Assembly (NCBI RefSeq): GCF_042682565.1
Contig: NZ_JBHUIC010000005.1
Strand: one strand, 5' to 3'
From: Pistricoccus aurantiacus
GTDB lineage: Bacteria; Pseudomonadota; Gammaproteobacteria; Pseudomonadales; Halomonadaceae
Length of the DNA: 64,000 nucleotides
Shown: positions 1-10,200 of the stretch, in pieces
Layout of the letters: every line of letters starts with the position of its first letter
Position numbering within the stretch: position 1 is the stretch's first letter
The notes under the pieces: model-generated
Databases searched by the model: none
Seen by the model: only the letters and a program-made list of their open reading frames with translations
What the model was told of the DNA's origin: nothing
Translations under genes and position numbers: made by a program

Positions 1-2049
1 CCCAAAGCGAATCTGCTTCAGATAGCGAGCATAGGCCCGCAGTATGGCGACTTCCCGCCAGTTCAGATTGGCGCCGATGACCAGCCGGTTGAAAGAATCG
101 TTTTCCGCTTCGCCCACCCAGATTCGCTTGAAGGCATCGATGAAGGGTTTGCGCATCTCCTGCAGATCGACGATCTCGCGACCGTTATGCTCGAGATTGA
201 AGTCGTGAATCCAGTAGTCGCCATCACTGCCGGTGATCTCGAAGGGGCGCTCCCCCAGCACCCGCAGTCCCAGGTTTTCCAGCACCGGCAGCACGTCGGA
301 CAGGGGAATCGGGTTATGCGGGTGATACAGCTTGAGGTTGAGTCCGTCTTCCTCTTCTTCCACCAGCCGGTAGAGCTGAAGCGACAGGGATTCTCCTTGA
401 TCGAGCTCCCCCAGATGATCGATGTCATATACCGCGGTACGCGCGGAGAAGGCATCGCGATAGCCCGCGGGGAAAGCATCGCGATAGCGATCCATCATGC
501 GATTGGCGCGCTCCTCGCCGAAACCTTCCAGCATCGCCGCGTGCAGGTCGTCGTTCCAGCTGTGAGCGAGCATCGCGACCTTGCTTTCCAGACGACGCAG
601 GTCGTAGTCCACCGGCGTGTCGCCGTTGAAGCGCAGGATCAGCTGGATGCGCGCCAGCACCGACTCGGAAAGATAGGTATTGAAATCCCCGAAGCTGGCA
701 TCGAGTTCCTTGCAGAGGAGTTTCTGAATGCGAACGCGCAGCTCGGTGGAGAACACGTCTCGCGGCACGTAGACCAGACAGGAGTAGAACTTGCCGAAGC
801 GATCCACCCGCAGAAAAAGCCGTACCCGGCGCCGCTCGCGGATATCGAGAATGCCCAGGGCGGTATGGGTCAGTTCCTCCACGCCGATCTGGAACAGGTC
901 TTCCCGAGGGTGAACCTCGAGAATGTTCAGCAGTTGCTTGCCATCATGACCCTTGGGATTGACCCCGGCCAGCTCGATGACCTCGCGAATCTTCTTGCGC
1001 AGGATGGGAATATGCCGCGGCGATTCGTTGTAGACGCTGGCCACGAACAGGCCCAGGAAGCGCCGCTCGCCAACGATGCGCCCCTGATCGTCGTAACGAT
1101 CTACGGAGATGTAATCCGGATAGGAGGGACGATGCACTCGAGCGTGATGAGCGCTCTTGGAGAACGCCAGCAGTTTCGGCACCAGCACATGCTCGCCGTC
1201 CTCGATGCCCTGATCGATACGGATGCGCTCTTGATAGTTGTCGTGCCCGAGCTTGAACACGCCGAGCTCGCTGCCCTTGCACTTCTCGAGCTGCTGGCTG
1301 CCGTCTTCCGCCTCGTTGATCTCGTACTCGTCGTAGCCCAAAAAGGTGAAGTTGTCATCCACCAGCCATTCGAGAAAGGCAATCGCTTCCTCGTGATCGT
1401 CCTTGTCGATCTGCTTCGGCCGCGCCGAGCGCAGCTCTTCCAGTGCGTCTTTCACCTTGGCGCACATCGGCTCGTAGTCCGCCACCGCGGTGCGCACGTC
1501 CACCAGCACGTCTCGCAGGCTCTTCTCGATGTCCTTGAGCAGATCGGGATCCGAGTAGCGATCGATTTCCACCACGATCAGCGATTCGTGCTGCTTCGGC
1601 GCGTTCTTGTCCAGGGCGCTGGCGACCCGGGTAAGTCGATGCTTGGCGTCTCGCTCCACCGCCAGCACCACGTTGCGGATGGCGTGAATGGTGATGCCGC
1701 GACGATTGAGTTCGATGCGCACGGAATCCACAAGAAACGGCATGTCCGGATGCAGCACTTCCACCTGGGTGTGGGAAGACTGCCAGCCGTGCTCCTCGAA
1801 ATCCGGGTTGTAGACCTCCACTTTCGCGGTGTCCGGCTCATGCTGCTGGACGAAATGCCAAAGCGACATGAGGTTGCCGTAGATATCGTCGGAGCGGCGC
1901 TCCACGAGATCCTCGATCGGGGCATTGGTATAGTAGACATCGGCGAAGGCGGTAATCGCCTGAACCTTGTCCTCGGGCAGGCGCTTTTCCAACTGCTTCT
2001 TGAGTTGTTCGGCAAGCTCTTGCTTGTCCTCGATCACGGCATGTTGCAT
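1..2049 (-). CDS. gdhB: NAD-specific glutamate dehydrogenase, large (180 kDa) type, N-terminal part
   Basis: Partial gene: the frame runs off the window edge, so only the first 683 codons are present of a family usually near 1,600 residues. The family oxidises L-glutamate to 2-oxoglutarate and ammonium with NAD+, in the catabolic direction. The translation opens MQHAVIEDKQELAEQLKKQ, contains the family-typical stretch VLHPDMPFLVDSVRIELNRR near residues 100-120, and ends at the edge with AILRAYARYLKQIRFG. The seen part is the N-terminal regulatory region; the catalytic domain lies outside. The start is chosen because GAGGTG sits 4 nt before the ATG at 2049. A long open frame on the opposite strand (187-2127) is a GC-bias shadow. 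Product 2-oxoglutarate feeds the suc genes at the other end of the window. Confidence 0.93.
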   Translation of the reverse strand, partial: MQHAVIEDKQELAEQLKKQLEKRLPEDKVQAITAFADVYYTNAPIEDLVERRSDDIYGNLMSLWHFVQQHEPDTAKVEVYNPDFEEHGWQSSHTQVEVLHPDMPFLVDSVRIELNRRGITIHAIRNVVLAVERDAKHRLTRVASALDKNAPKQHESLIVVEIDRYSDPDLLKDIEKSLRDVLVDVRTAVADYEPMCAKVKDALEELRSARPKQIDKDDHEEAIAFLEWLVDDNFTFLGYDEYEINEAEDGSQQLEKCKGSELGVFKLGHDNYQERIRIDQGIEDGEHVLVPKLLAFSKSAHHARVHRPSYPDYISVDRYDDQGRIVGERRFLGLFVASVYNESPRHIPILRKKIREVIELAGVNPKGHDGKQLLNILEVHPREDLFQIGVEELTHTALGILDIRERRRVRLFLRVDRFGKFYSCLVYVPRDVFSTELRVRIQKLLCKELDASFGDFNTYLSESVLARIQLILRFNGDTPVDYDLRRLESKVAMLAHSWNDDLHAAMLEGFGEERANRMMDRYRDAFPAGYRDAFSARTAVYDIDHLGELDQGESLSLQLYRLVEEEEDGLNLKLYHPHNPIPLSDVLPVLENLGLRVLGERPFEITGSDGDYWIHDFNLEHNGREIVDLQEMRKPFIDAFKRIWVGEAENDSFNRLVIGANLNWREVAILRAYARYLKQIRFG

Positions 2050-2178
2050 CAATCACCTCGTCGGCTGGAGCACGAAAACAGGACAGGACGACAGGCGCTG
2101 CAACGCCCGTTCATTGTGGGATATTAGCTTACGCCGATTGCGGCCCGCCCCCTACTCACTTGTCCCTTTCGTCATGGC

Positions 2179-2204
2179 ACATGTCAAACAGGCATTTGAC
2201 GTGT
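2179..2204. promoter_or_regulatory. Inverted repeat between trmA and gdhB
   Basis: Arms ACATGTCAAA (2179-2188) and TTTGACGTGT (2195-2204) pair with one mismatch around the loop CAGGCA. There is no T-run on either side, so an operator is likelier than a terminator. It lies 130 bases upstream of the gdhB start and 31 bases beyond the trmA stop. The cognate regulator is unknown. Confidence 0.35.
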
Positions 2205-2234
2205 TCACCGGTTCGATTCTGTCCGAGCGGACCG

Positions 2235-3347
2235 TCATGATCCGGCGCGGCGCGCCAGCAGCACCCCGCATTCACAATGGGAGGTGAAGGGAAATTGGTC
2301 AAATAACGCCAGGCGCGCGATATCATGAGTCTTGTCGAGATGCGCCAAGTTTTCCACCAATGTATCGGGATTACAGGAAATATAGACGATTCGCGGGTAT
2401 TCACTGAGCTGCTCGCAGCTTTGCTCGTCGAGCCCCGCCCGGGGCGGATCCACCAGCACCGTGGAGAAATCGTGTTCGGAAAGCGCTAGCCGCTCGACTC
2501 GTCGTCCCTGTTTTTCTCCCTTGAGCGCGGCGCTGAACTCTTCCGCGGACATGCGTTCGACACGCGCGTTGTCGATCCCGTTGGCCTCGAGATTGATCCG
2601 AGCTGAGGCGACGGAAATGCGCGAAATCTCCGTGGCCACGACGCGACGAAAGTTCTCCGCCAGGGCCACGGTGAAATTGCCGTTGCCACAGTAAAACTCC
2701 ACCAGATCGCTGTCCTGGCTGCCCCGAGTCACTTCACGGGCCCAACTCAACATGGATCGACAGATTTCCGCGTTGGGCTGGGTGAAGCTGTTTTCCACCT
2801 GCTGGTAGACGAACTCATGATCGTCGACGGAAAGCTGTTCCCAGACATGATCTCTTTCCAGCACCACTCGCTGCTTGCGGGAGCGCCCGATGATCATCGC
2901 ACCGAGCCGCTGCTGCAGAAGCCGCGCCTCGTCTTCCCAGGCCTCGTCCAGCGGACGGTGGTAGATCAGCGTGATCAGAGCCTCGCCGGAAAGGGTAGTC
3001 AGGAATTCCACCTGAAAGAGACGCTGACGCAGAATCGAATTATCAAGCAAGGCCTCACGAAGCGCCGGCATCAGCGCATTGATGCGTCGGCTCGCTATCG
3101 GATAGTGATCCAGGCGTACCGGCACCTGCTTGCCCGAATTGTCGAGATCCGATTCGAACATGGCGTAGTAAAGATCCTCTCCCTCATGCCAGAGTCGAAA
3201 TTCGCAGCGCTGGCGATAATGGCTCGGCGGTGACGGATAGACTTCCAGCGTCGGTGGCTGAAAACGTGCGAACTGCTCGACGATGCGCCGACGCTTGGCC
3301 TCGAGCTGCTGCGGGTAACGCTGCGGATCCACGGTAGGTACGGCCAC
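2235..3347 (-). CDS. trmA: tRNA (uracil-5-)-methyltransferase TrmA
   Basis: Makes m5U54 (ribothymidine) in the T-loop of tRNAs using S-adenosylmethionine. The 370-residue protein matches the length of E. coli TrmA (366). Visible motifs: the SAM-binding YCGNGNF at residues 219-225, DPPRAGLD at 300-307, and the catalytic cysteine in YISCNPDTL (Cys325). The N-terminus MAVPTVDPQRYPQQLEAK is typical and the ATG at 3347 is the obvious start. It lies 51 bases behind murI on the same strand, so the two are probably co-transcribed. Confidence 0.96.
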   Translation of the reverse strand: MAVPTVDPQRYPQQLEAKRRRIVEQFARFQPPTLEVYPSPPSHYRQRCEFRLWHEGEDLYYAMFESDLDNSGKQVPVRLDHYPIASRRINALMPALREALLDNSILRQRLFQVEFLTTLSGEALITLIYHRPLDEAWEDEARLLQQRLGAMIIGRSRKQRVVLERDHVWEQLSVDDHEFVYQQVENSFTQPNAEICRSMLSWAREVTRGSQDSDLVEFYCGNGNFTVALAENFRRVVATEISRISVASARINLEANGIDNARVERMSAEEFSAALKGEKQGRRVERLALSEHDFSTVLVDPPRAGLDEQSCEQLSEYPRIVYISCNPDTLVENLAHLDKTHDIARLALFDQFPFTSHCECGVLLARRAGS

Positions 3348-3398
3348 TGAATCTCCTGAAATTCACGTGAAGGTCTATTGCGTCATGGAAGAATTGCA

Positions 3399-4241
3399 TC
3401 ATGAAGGATAAGTGCATGCATGGCTGGACAGCGTCAGGCGCGTCGCCGCGGCGAAACCGTAACGGCAAAGCGCGATCTCGATGGTCGGATCGAGGCGCGT
3501 CGCCCAGGCGGGTTCCTTGGCCGATCGCGGGGCGCAAGCCTCGACGATCGCCTCCACCCGACGAGCGATCGCCGCGCCGGAATCGACCCAGGCCACTGGG
3601 CGGGGCGCCATGTCGTCCAGCCTGTCCGTCAAGAGAGGAAAGTGCGTGCAGCCAAGCACCACCGTATCCAGTGCCGGATCCTCCCAAAGCGGCTCGATAC
3701 AGGATGCCACTCGCGCAAGATCCACCGGGCGATCGGTCAGAGCGAATTCCGCCTGTTCCACCAAAGGATCCGCCGCCAGACAGCGCACCTGGCAGTGTCC
3801 GGCAAAATCTCGTATCAAGCGACGAGTATAAGGGCGATTGACCGTTGCGGAGGTCGCGAGAAGCGCAATGTGCCAGCTTTTGCTGATTCGACAGGCAGGC
3901 TTGATCGCCGGTACCGTTCCTACCACGGGAATTGCCAGGCACTGGCGCAAGGCTTCCAAGGCCAGGGTGCTGGCGGTATTGCAGGCGACTACCAGCGCTA
4001 CCGCGCGACTTTCCCTCACCGCCGCGGTACAGACCTGGACAATGCGCCGGATCAGCCAGGCATCCGGCTTGGTGCCATAAGGCAGCATGGCATTGTCGCA
4101 GACGTAGGCAAGCCCGGATTCGGGCAAGTAGCGGCGCAGCTCCGCCACTACCGACAATCCCCCTAATCCAGAGTCGAATACCAGAATCGGTCCCGCGCAA
4201 CGGCCGGATACCTGCGCCTTCATCACACGCCGCCTTATCAT
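3399..4241 (-). CDS. murI: Glutamate racemase MurI
   Basis: Cofactor-independent racemase that supplies D-glutamate for peptidoglycan in the cytoplasm. The substrate motif DSGLGGLSV is near the N-terminus and both catalytic cysteines are present, in VACNTAST and LGCTHFPLL. Length 280 is normal. Two starts are possible: ATG at 4241 (weak AGG 8 nt upstream) and ATG at 4223 (MKAQVSG, with AAGGCGG 6 nt upstream). The second has the better ribosome binding site, but the longer frame is given here. It is followed by trmA. Confidence 0.94.
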   Translation of the reverse strand: MIRRRVMKAQVSGRCAGPILVFDSGLGGLSVVAELRRYLPESGLAYVCDNAMLPYGTKPDAWLIRRIVQVCTAAVRESRAVALVVACNTASTLALEALRQCLAIPVVGTVPAIKPACRISKSWHIALLATSATVNRPYTRRLIRDFAGHCQVRCLAADPLVEQAEFALTDRPVDLARVASCIEPLWEDPALDTVVLGCTHFPLLTDRLDDMAPRPVAWVDSGAAIARRVEAIVEACAPRSAKEPAWATRLDPTIEIALCRYGFAAATRLTLSSHACTYPS

Positions 4242-4340
4242 CTAGTTTGCCTATCTAAATCGGCGGACATTCTACCTCAGGCGATAGCAGGACATGGAGC
4301 GAGCATACAATCGGATTTTTCAGCGAAGCGCACGAAACGG

Positions 4341-4895
4341 TCAGGGCTGCGTGGGATCCTCCGCTTCGCGAAACTCTTCGTAAAGCTGTGGATAAGCCTC
4401 CTGCAGTTCCGCCAGCTTGGCCTGGGCGTCTTCCGGCATCGCCTCCGCCAACCGCTGCAGATCCTCGTCGTCGAAATGCTCGCGAATCAGCGGGAACAGT
4501 TCTTCGCGCTCGTGACGCAGATAGGTACGATGCGCATCAAGATAGGCCTTGAGATCCTCGGCGAAGCGATCCATGGGCACCACCGCATCCATCAGGATGG
4601 AATCCAGATTGTCGGAAAGCTGTTTGAGACGCTCGTTCAAGGCGTGATATTCCTCCCCCAGGCGCTGGCTGACGTCTTTCGCTTGCGGGGCACGCTCCAG
4701 CAAGTGTTCGCTGCACAGCTTTTCCAAAGGCAGCGTGAAGCCATGCATGTAATCGAGAATGTAATCCACCACCTCCCGCATCAGTTTGAAATTAGGCCGC
4801 TCTCCTTCGGCGAGAGTCTTGTACTTGAGATGCAGCACATGCATCAGTCGTGCCATGTTGGCGTGATCCAAACGAAGTTGCTTCAGCATAGGCAT
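4341..4895 (-). CDS. Hemerythrin-like cation-binding protein
   Basis: A 184-residue all-helical protein with the spaced histidines and acids of bacterial hemerythrin domains: His11 in DHANM, His in DYMHGFTLPLEK, His in EEYHAL, and HRTYLRHEREELFPL in the last helix. Such domains bind a non-haem di-iron centre and sense or carry O2 or NO; the ligand here is not known. AAGGAG 10 nt before the ATG at 4895 supports the start. It is transcribed away from rarA, and a long inverted repeat lies in the shared upstream region. Confidence 0.85.
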   Translation of the reverse strand: MPMLKQLRLDHANMARLMHVLHLKYKTLAEGERPNFKLMREVVDYILDYMHGFTLPLEKLCSEHLLERAPQAKDVSQRLGEEYHALNERLKQLSDNLDSILMDAVVPMDRFAEDLKAYLDAHRTYLRHEREELFPLIREHFDDEDLQRLAEAMPEDAQAKLAELQEAYPQLYEEFREAEDPTQP

Positions 4896-4929
4896 TAGGG
4901 TCGATCTCCTTGGATGACGGCAGCCGCCA

Positions 4930-4963
4930 GCGTCATGCCAGGCGAAATTTCCTGGCGTGACGC
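4930..4963. promoter_or_regulatory. 13-bp inverted repeat between the hemerythrin gene and rarA
   Basis: Arms GCGTCATGCCAGG (4930-4942) and CCTGGCGTGACGC (4951-4963) pair with a single mismatch around CGAAATTT. It starts 35 bases upstream of the hemerythrin ATG and 140 bases before rarA. No T-run follows on either strand. It could be an operator for the hemerythrin gene or a hairpin in its leader. Confidence 0.4.
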
Positions 4964-5103
4964 CGGGGTAGTCATTTGTCTCATTGTCTGTTTGTACCCA
5001 GCATAGGATGTTTTGTCCAAGTGTCTGTTACAGTTTCGTTTATCTCGACTTAAGTCTAAGAATTCATTCCTTACCTCCTAACCGTGGCGAAAGCATTAAC
5101 ATC

Positions 5104-6456
5104 ATGGATCTTTTCGAAAAAAATTCATCTCAGGATAGCGCGCCGCTGGCCTATCGCATGCGTCCTCGGCGCCTGGGGGAATATATCGGTCAGCAGGCGC
5201 TGGTGGGCGCCGGCAAGCCGTTGGCCCGCATGGCGGAGACCGGTCAGGTACGCTCCATGATTCTGTGGGGTCCGCCTGGGGTGGGGAAAACCACCCTGGC
5301 GGAAATTCTCGCCCGGGAGGCCAATGCCCGGCTCGAGCAGCTTTCCGCGGTCATGGCAGGAGTCAAGGAAATCCGCGCCGCGGTGGATCGCGCCCGCCAG
5401 ATCCCGGGGCAGAATACGCTGCTGTTTCTCGACGAGATTCACCGGCTCAACAAGAGTCAGCAGGACGCCTTGCTGCCCCATGTGGAATCCGGCCTGCTGA
5501 CCCTGATTGGCGCCACCACGGAAAATCCCTCCTTCGAAGTCAATTCCGCCCTGCTCTCCCGGGCGCGGGTCTATCTGCTCAAGCCACTGAGCGAGGAGGA
5601 ATTGATTCAGGTGCTGCGCCAGGCGTTGGAAGATGAGGAACGGGGACTGGGAAAACGCCGAATTCAGGTGGAAAACGACGTACTCGACATGTTGGCCCGG
5701 GCCGCTGGCGGCGATGCCCGCCGGGCGCTGGGGCTGCTGGAAACCGCCTGCGACTTCACGCAGCCGAACCCAAACGACCCTGCCGTCGAGCGGCTTTCCG
5801 TGGACGCCTTGGATGAGGTGCTCGGCCACCAGGCCAGCGCCTTCGACAAGCAGGGGGATCACTATTACGATCTGCTTTCCGCCATCCACAAGTCGATCCG
5901 CTCCTCCCGGGTGGATGCAGCGCTGCTCTACATGGCCCAGTTCATGCAAGGAGGCGGCGATCCCCTGGATGTCATTCGGCGCCTGACCGCCATCGCCTCG
6001 GAAGACGTGGGCAATACGGACCCTCGCGCCCTGCCCTTGGTCATTGCCGCCTGGGATGCCTATCTGCGCCTGGGAGACCATGAAGGCCAGCGGGCCATCG
6101 CCCAGGCCGCCATCCATCTGGCGGTGGTGCCCAAGAGCAACGCCATCGACCAGGCCTGGAAGAAGGCCAAGGCCTTCGCTACGGAACATCCGCAGATGGA
6201 AGTGCCGGTTTACCTGCGTAACGCTCCTACCCGGCTGATGAAAGAGCTTGGCCACGGCCAGGGCTATCGCTACGCGCACAGTGAATCAAACGCCTACCCG
6301 GCGGGCAGCGCTCATGATTGCTGGCCCGAGGCGCTACCGCGGATTGCGCTTTACACGCCGAGCGATCGAGGTCAGGAAAAGCGTTTCGGCGAAATGCTCG
6401 CCTGGCGCGCCCAGCTGGACGCCCAGGCGGATGAAGACGCATCGAAAAAGGCCTGA
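5104..6456 (+). CDS. rarA: Replication-associated recombination protein RarA (MgsA)
   Basis: AAA+ ATPase of the clamp-loader-like family that acts at stalled replication forks. At 450 residues it matches E. coli RarA (447). Walker A is GPPGVGKT (residues 56-63), Walker B LLFLDE (106-111), sensor 1 IGATTENPSF (135-144), followed by SRAR. The open frame extends upstream to 4984, but that part reads like non-coding sequence; the ATG at 5104 gives the family N-terminus MDLFEKNSSQ. It converges on lolA with one base between stop codons. In E. coli and Pseudomonas rarA runs in the same direction as ftsK-lolA; here it is inverted. Confidence 0.95.
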   Translation: MDLFEKNSSQDSAPLAYRMRPRRLGEYIGQQALVGAGKPLARMAETGQVRSMILWGPPGVGKTTLAEILAREANARLEQLSAVMAGVKEIRAAVDRARQIPGQNTLLFLDEIHRLNKSQQDALLPHVESGLLTLIGATTENPSFEVNSALLSRARVYLLKPLSEEELIQVLRQALEDEERGLGKRRIQVENDVLDMLARAAGGDARRALGLLETACDFTQPNPNDPAVERLSVDALDEVLGHQASAFDKQGDHYYDLLSAIHKSIRSSRVDAALLYMAQFMQGGGDPLDVIRRLTAIASEDVGNTDPRALPLVIAAWDAYLRLGDHEGQRAIAQAAIHLAVVPKSNAIDQAWKKAKAFATEHPQMEVPVYLRNAPTRLMKELGHGQGYRYAHSESNAYPAGSAHDCWPEALPRIALYTPSDRGQEKRFGEMLAWRAQLDAQADEDASKKA

Positions 6457-6457
6457 T

Positions 6458-7120
6458 TCAAGGCGTGGCGGTGGCTGTCTCGCGGATGACATCCACGCCC
6501 TGCGGAATATCGAAGACGAACCGTGAGTCCTCGAGTTCCGGATTGAAGGCGATATCCGTGAAGGTGATGGCGGTACGCTGGCCGGTGCTGTCCGTCATCT
6601 GCAGGCCCTTGAGCTGCTCGCTGAAGAAGCTGAGCTGCAGCTGCTCGAATAGCGTATCCGCCGAGCGCGGCCGCAGCGTGAAGGTTTCCGTGGCGCCCTG
6701 CTGACGGCGCGACACCTCGTAGCTTTCGGTCAGTTCATCCGCGCTGCCGGAAAGCAGCAGTGCCGGGGTATGAGTCACCCGGGTATCCAAGGGCTGAACC
6801 GTCACCTGGTCCAGATCCGGGTCATAGAGATAGACGTCGCTTCCATCGGATACCACTTCCTGACGATAGGGCGCCTCTACCTCCCAGCGGAACTTGCCGG
6901 GCCGGGACAGCCACATGGTGCCTCGGGCCTCCTGCAAGCGCTGACCGCTGCCGTCGAGTATCTGCTGGTCGAAATCCGCCCGGTAGGTGGTCAGGGGTTC
7001 GAGAAGGTGGGTCAGCCGTGTGGCGCCTTCATTGGCACCCGCCAGGGTGGAAAACAGCAGAGCCGCTAGGCTTCCCAGCAGCAGCAAAAAGCGACTTGCT
7101 GACGATACAGGTGTCTTCAT
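6458..7120 (-). CDS. lolA: Outer-membrane lipoprotein carrier protein LolA
   Basis: Periplasmic chaperone that takes lipoproteins from the LolCDE exporter and hands them to LolB at the outer membrane. The 220-residue precursor has a signal peptide (hydrophobic run 11-27, likely cut after LAGA at residue 29) and the LolA-typical ADFDQQILDGSGQ and GTMWLSRPGKFRWE segments. It lies downstream of ftsK on the same strand, the conserved order, although a hairpin separates them. Confidence 0.95.
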   Translation of the reverse strand: MKTPVSSASRFLLLLGSLAALLFSTLAGANEGATRLTHLLEPLTTYRADFDQQILDGSGQRLQEARGTMWLSRPGKFRWEVEAPYRQEVVSDGSDVYLYDPDLDQVTVQPLDTRVTHTPALLLSGSADELTESYEVSRRQQGATETFTLRPRSADTLFEQLQLSFFSEQLKGLQMTDSTGQRTAITFTDIAFNPELEDSRFVFDIPQGVDVIRETATATP

Positions 7121-7203
7121 TGTCTATCCTTGAACTGATTGGAAAATGCCATTGGTAGAATTCATGCATCAAGGTGCGTTCGTCACAGGCCATTGACAAC
7201 ATA

Positions 7204-7236
7204 AAGCCGCGACGAGTTGCAACGCCGTCGCGGCTT
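7204..7236 (-). terminator. Hairpin after ftsK
   Basis: A perfect 11-bp stem AAGCCGCGACG / CGTCGCGGCTT (7204-7214 with 7226-7236) begins 19 bases beyond the ftsK stop. Read on the minus strand it is followed by only a short TTT. It is a likely partial terminator or mRNA 3' end between ftsK and lolA. Confidence 0.5.
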
Positions 7237-7255
7237 CACTGGTTTCAGCTTAAGA

Positions 7256-10200
7256 TCAATGGCCCACCGGCGGCGGCGCCAGCACTTCCCGGGAACCGTT
7301 GGTGCCCATGGAGCTTACCACGCCGGCCATTTCCATGGCTTCGACCAGTCGAGCCGCCCGGTTATAGCCGATCTTGAAGCGCCGCTGCACCGCGGAGATC
7401 GATGCCCGTCGAGATTCCGTCACGAACATCACCGCCTCGTCGTAGAGCGCGTCCTGTTCCGCGTCGTCGCCTTCGCCACCTTCCGCTTCGAGGCCGGTCA
7501 AGGCATCCGCGGTCACGCCGCCGGAGAGAATTTCCTCGATGTACTGAGGCTCGCCGCGTCGCTTCCAGTCCTCCACCACTCGATGCACTTCATCATCGTC
7601 GACGAAAGCGCCATGCACGCGAGTGGGCAGGCCCGAGCCCGCGGGCAGATAGAGCATGTCGCCGTGGCCAAGCAGGTTCTCCGCGCCGCCCTGGTCGAGA
7701 ATGGTGCGGGAATCCACTCGGGAGGAGACCTGAAATGCCATGCGGGTGGGAATGTTCGCCTTGATCAGCCCGGTCACCACGTCCACGGAGGGGCGTTGGG
7801 TGGCCAGGATCAGGTGAATGCCCGCCGCCCGTGCCTTCTGGGCGAGCCGCGCGATCAGTTCCTCGACCTTCTTGCCGACGATCATGAACATATCGGCGAA
7901 CTCGTCGATCACCACCACGATATAGGGCAGTTTTTCCAGCACCGGCGGCGGCTCGTGCATCTGCCAGGGCTGCGGCTCCCATAGCGGATCCGCCACCTGA
8001 GCGCCGTGACGCTCCGCTTCGTCGAGCTTGGCGTTGAAACCGGCGATATTACGCACCCCCATGGCGGCCATCAGCTTGTAGCGACGCTCCATCTCCGCCA
8101 CGCACCAACGCAGGGCGTTGGCGGCCTCCTTCATGTCCGTGACCACCGGTGCCAGCAGATGAGGAATACCGTCATAGACGGAAAGCTCCAGCATCTTGGG
8201 ATCGACCATGATCATGCGCACCTCGTCCGGGGTGCCCTTGAGCAGCATGGAAATCAGCATGGCGTTGACTCCGACGGACTTGCCGGAGCCGGTGGTGCCC
8301 GCCACCAGCAGGTGCGGCATCTTGCCCAGATTGGCGACCACCGGCGCACCGCCGATATCCTGGCCCAAGGCCAGGGTCAAGGCGGAGCCGAGCTGCTGAT
8401 AGCTATCCGAATCGATCACCTCGCGCAAGCGAATCATTGCCCGCTTGGGATTGGGAATCTCGATGCCCACGGTGGGTCGGCCCGGGATGATTTCCACCAC
8501 CCGCACGCTCTTGACCATCAGCGAGCGCGCCAGGTCCTTGGCCAGGTTGCTGATCTTGGATACCTTGACCCCGGCAGCGGGCTTGATCTCGAAGCGGGTA
8601 ATGACCGGCCCGGGCCAGGTTTCCACCACTTCCGCCTTGACGCCATATTCCCGCAGACGAACCTCGAGCAGTTCCGCCATGCTTTCCAGCTGCTCCGGCG
8701 TATAGTTCGGCTGATGCGCTTCCGCCGGGGTCAGCAGCCGTAGCGACGGCAGCGTTCCCTCCGGCTCCGATGACGTATTCGACGATGGCCGCTGGCTCTG
8801 CAGGTGCTCCACGGTCCAGAGCGTCGGTCCTTCTGGCTCCGCTGCTGCGGCGCGTCCTTGCGCGGCGCCGGCAATGGAAGGCTCCTCATCTTCTGCATAA
8901 GAGTCACCGTCGATAGCGTCGGCCTCGGGTAGACTAGGCTCCGGAGGAGCAACCGGCGATGGCGCCTGGGATGGAGCCGTTTCCGGTAGGCGCGGTTCTG
9001 CCTGACGCGGCGTGATATCCTCGTCCTGGCTATCCTGGGCCGCTGCATCGGCGGACGTCGGGCTCGTTCTTTCTTCACCTTCCGGCCAGACGAGCGGTTC
9101 CCGTCGGACGATATCCGAAGCCGCCGAGCCGATCGACGGTTCCTCCACCTCCGCCGGCGAAGGCTGATTGAACGAAGGCTCGATACGCGACGAATCAGCG
9201 TCATGCCTGAATGTCACTTCGGTGATAGTCGCCGCTACGGTTTCCCCTTCGGCAACCGCTGTCGAAGAGAGATCAGTTTCAGGATGTGACGAGGTCTCGC
9301 GCTCGGCGCGCAGCGACACTTCGCTCAGAGCGGGCTCTTCTCCGCGGGCCAGCAGCGGCTCCGGTGCAATGTCACCTGCCGCAGACGTCTCGTCATTCGT
9401 CTGGGAGAAACGCTGGCTCGAAGCGGCCACATAACCGCCCCCGGGGCGCTTGGCGGAAGGCGTGCGTGCCGGCATATCCCAGGGAATCTCGCTGTCCTGG
9501 CTTTCTTCCGGGGCGGTCGGCGCAGGGGAGGCGGTAAGCGCGCCATCCGAACCGGAGGCGACACCTGTTGCTGAATCCGTGTCAGGTTCCTTGCCCGCTT
9601 TCTTGCGCCAGGTGGAAGGGTAGGTGGTTCTGGAAAGCGGTGACGGCTCCTGCACATGACCACCACTGCGAGCATGAGCGTGGGCCTTGCGAGTCGAGGA
9701 TACGTGGCGCTTTTCCACCAGATAACGCCGCAGCCAACCGGATAGACGCTGTACCTGATGGCCTGCTTCATCCAGGATCGTCAGCCAGGACACCCCGGCG
9801 AACAGCGGCAGTCCGCACAAAATCGCCACCAGCGCCATCAGGGTAGTGCCGTGGCTTCCTATCAGGGGTGCAAGCGCCGCGCGCAGCCCTTCACCGAGAA
9901 TACCGCCGGCGGCATAGGGCAACTCACTCTCGGGATTGAAGAAGTGCACCGCTCCAAGGGTGGTGGTTCCCAGCAGCAGGAGTATCAGCCCGGCGATTCT
10001 CACCGCCAGTTGAGTGGCATCCCATTCGAAACGTACCTGGCGGGAGCGAATCAAACGCCAGGCGGAAAAGCCCAGCATTCCCGGCCACCACAGAGCGCTG
10101 GCGCCGAACAGGGAATACAGCAGATCCGACAACCAGGCGCCTACCGGCCCCATCCAGTTGCGAGTCGCCGTTTCCGGGCCGCTATGGGACCAGCCAAGAT

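Noticed and set aside
452..488. 13-base direct repeat GCATCGCGATAGC at 452 and 476
   Set aside because: It lies inside gdhB, where the protein itself has two similar YRDAF motifs; the order fits the family, so it is no mobile or regulatory repeat.
187..2127. 646-codon open frame opposite gdhB, and similar long frames opposite clpA (12538-14646), idh (16894-18816) and katE (37300-39555)
   Set aside because: They mirror strongly conserved genes on the other strand, have no ribosome binding sites and read as low-complexity His/Gln/Arg-rich proteins, the usual shadow of high-GC codon use.
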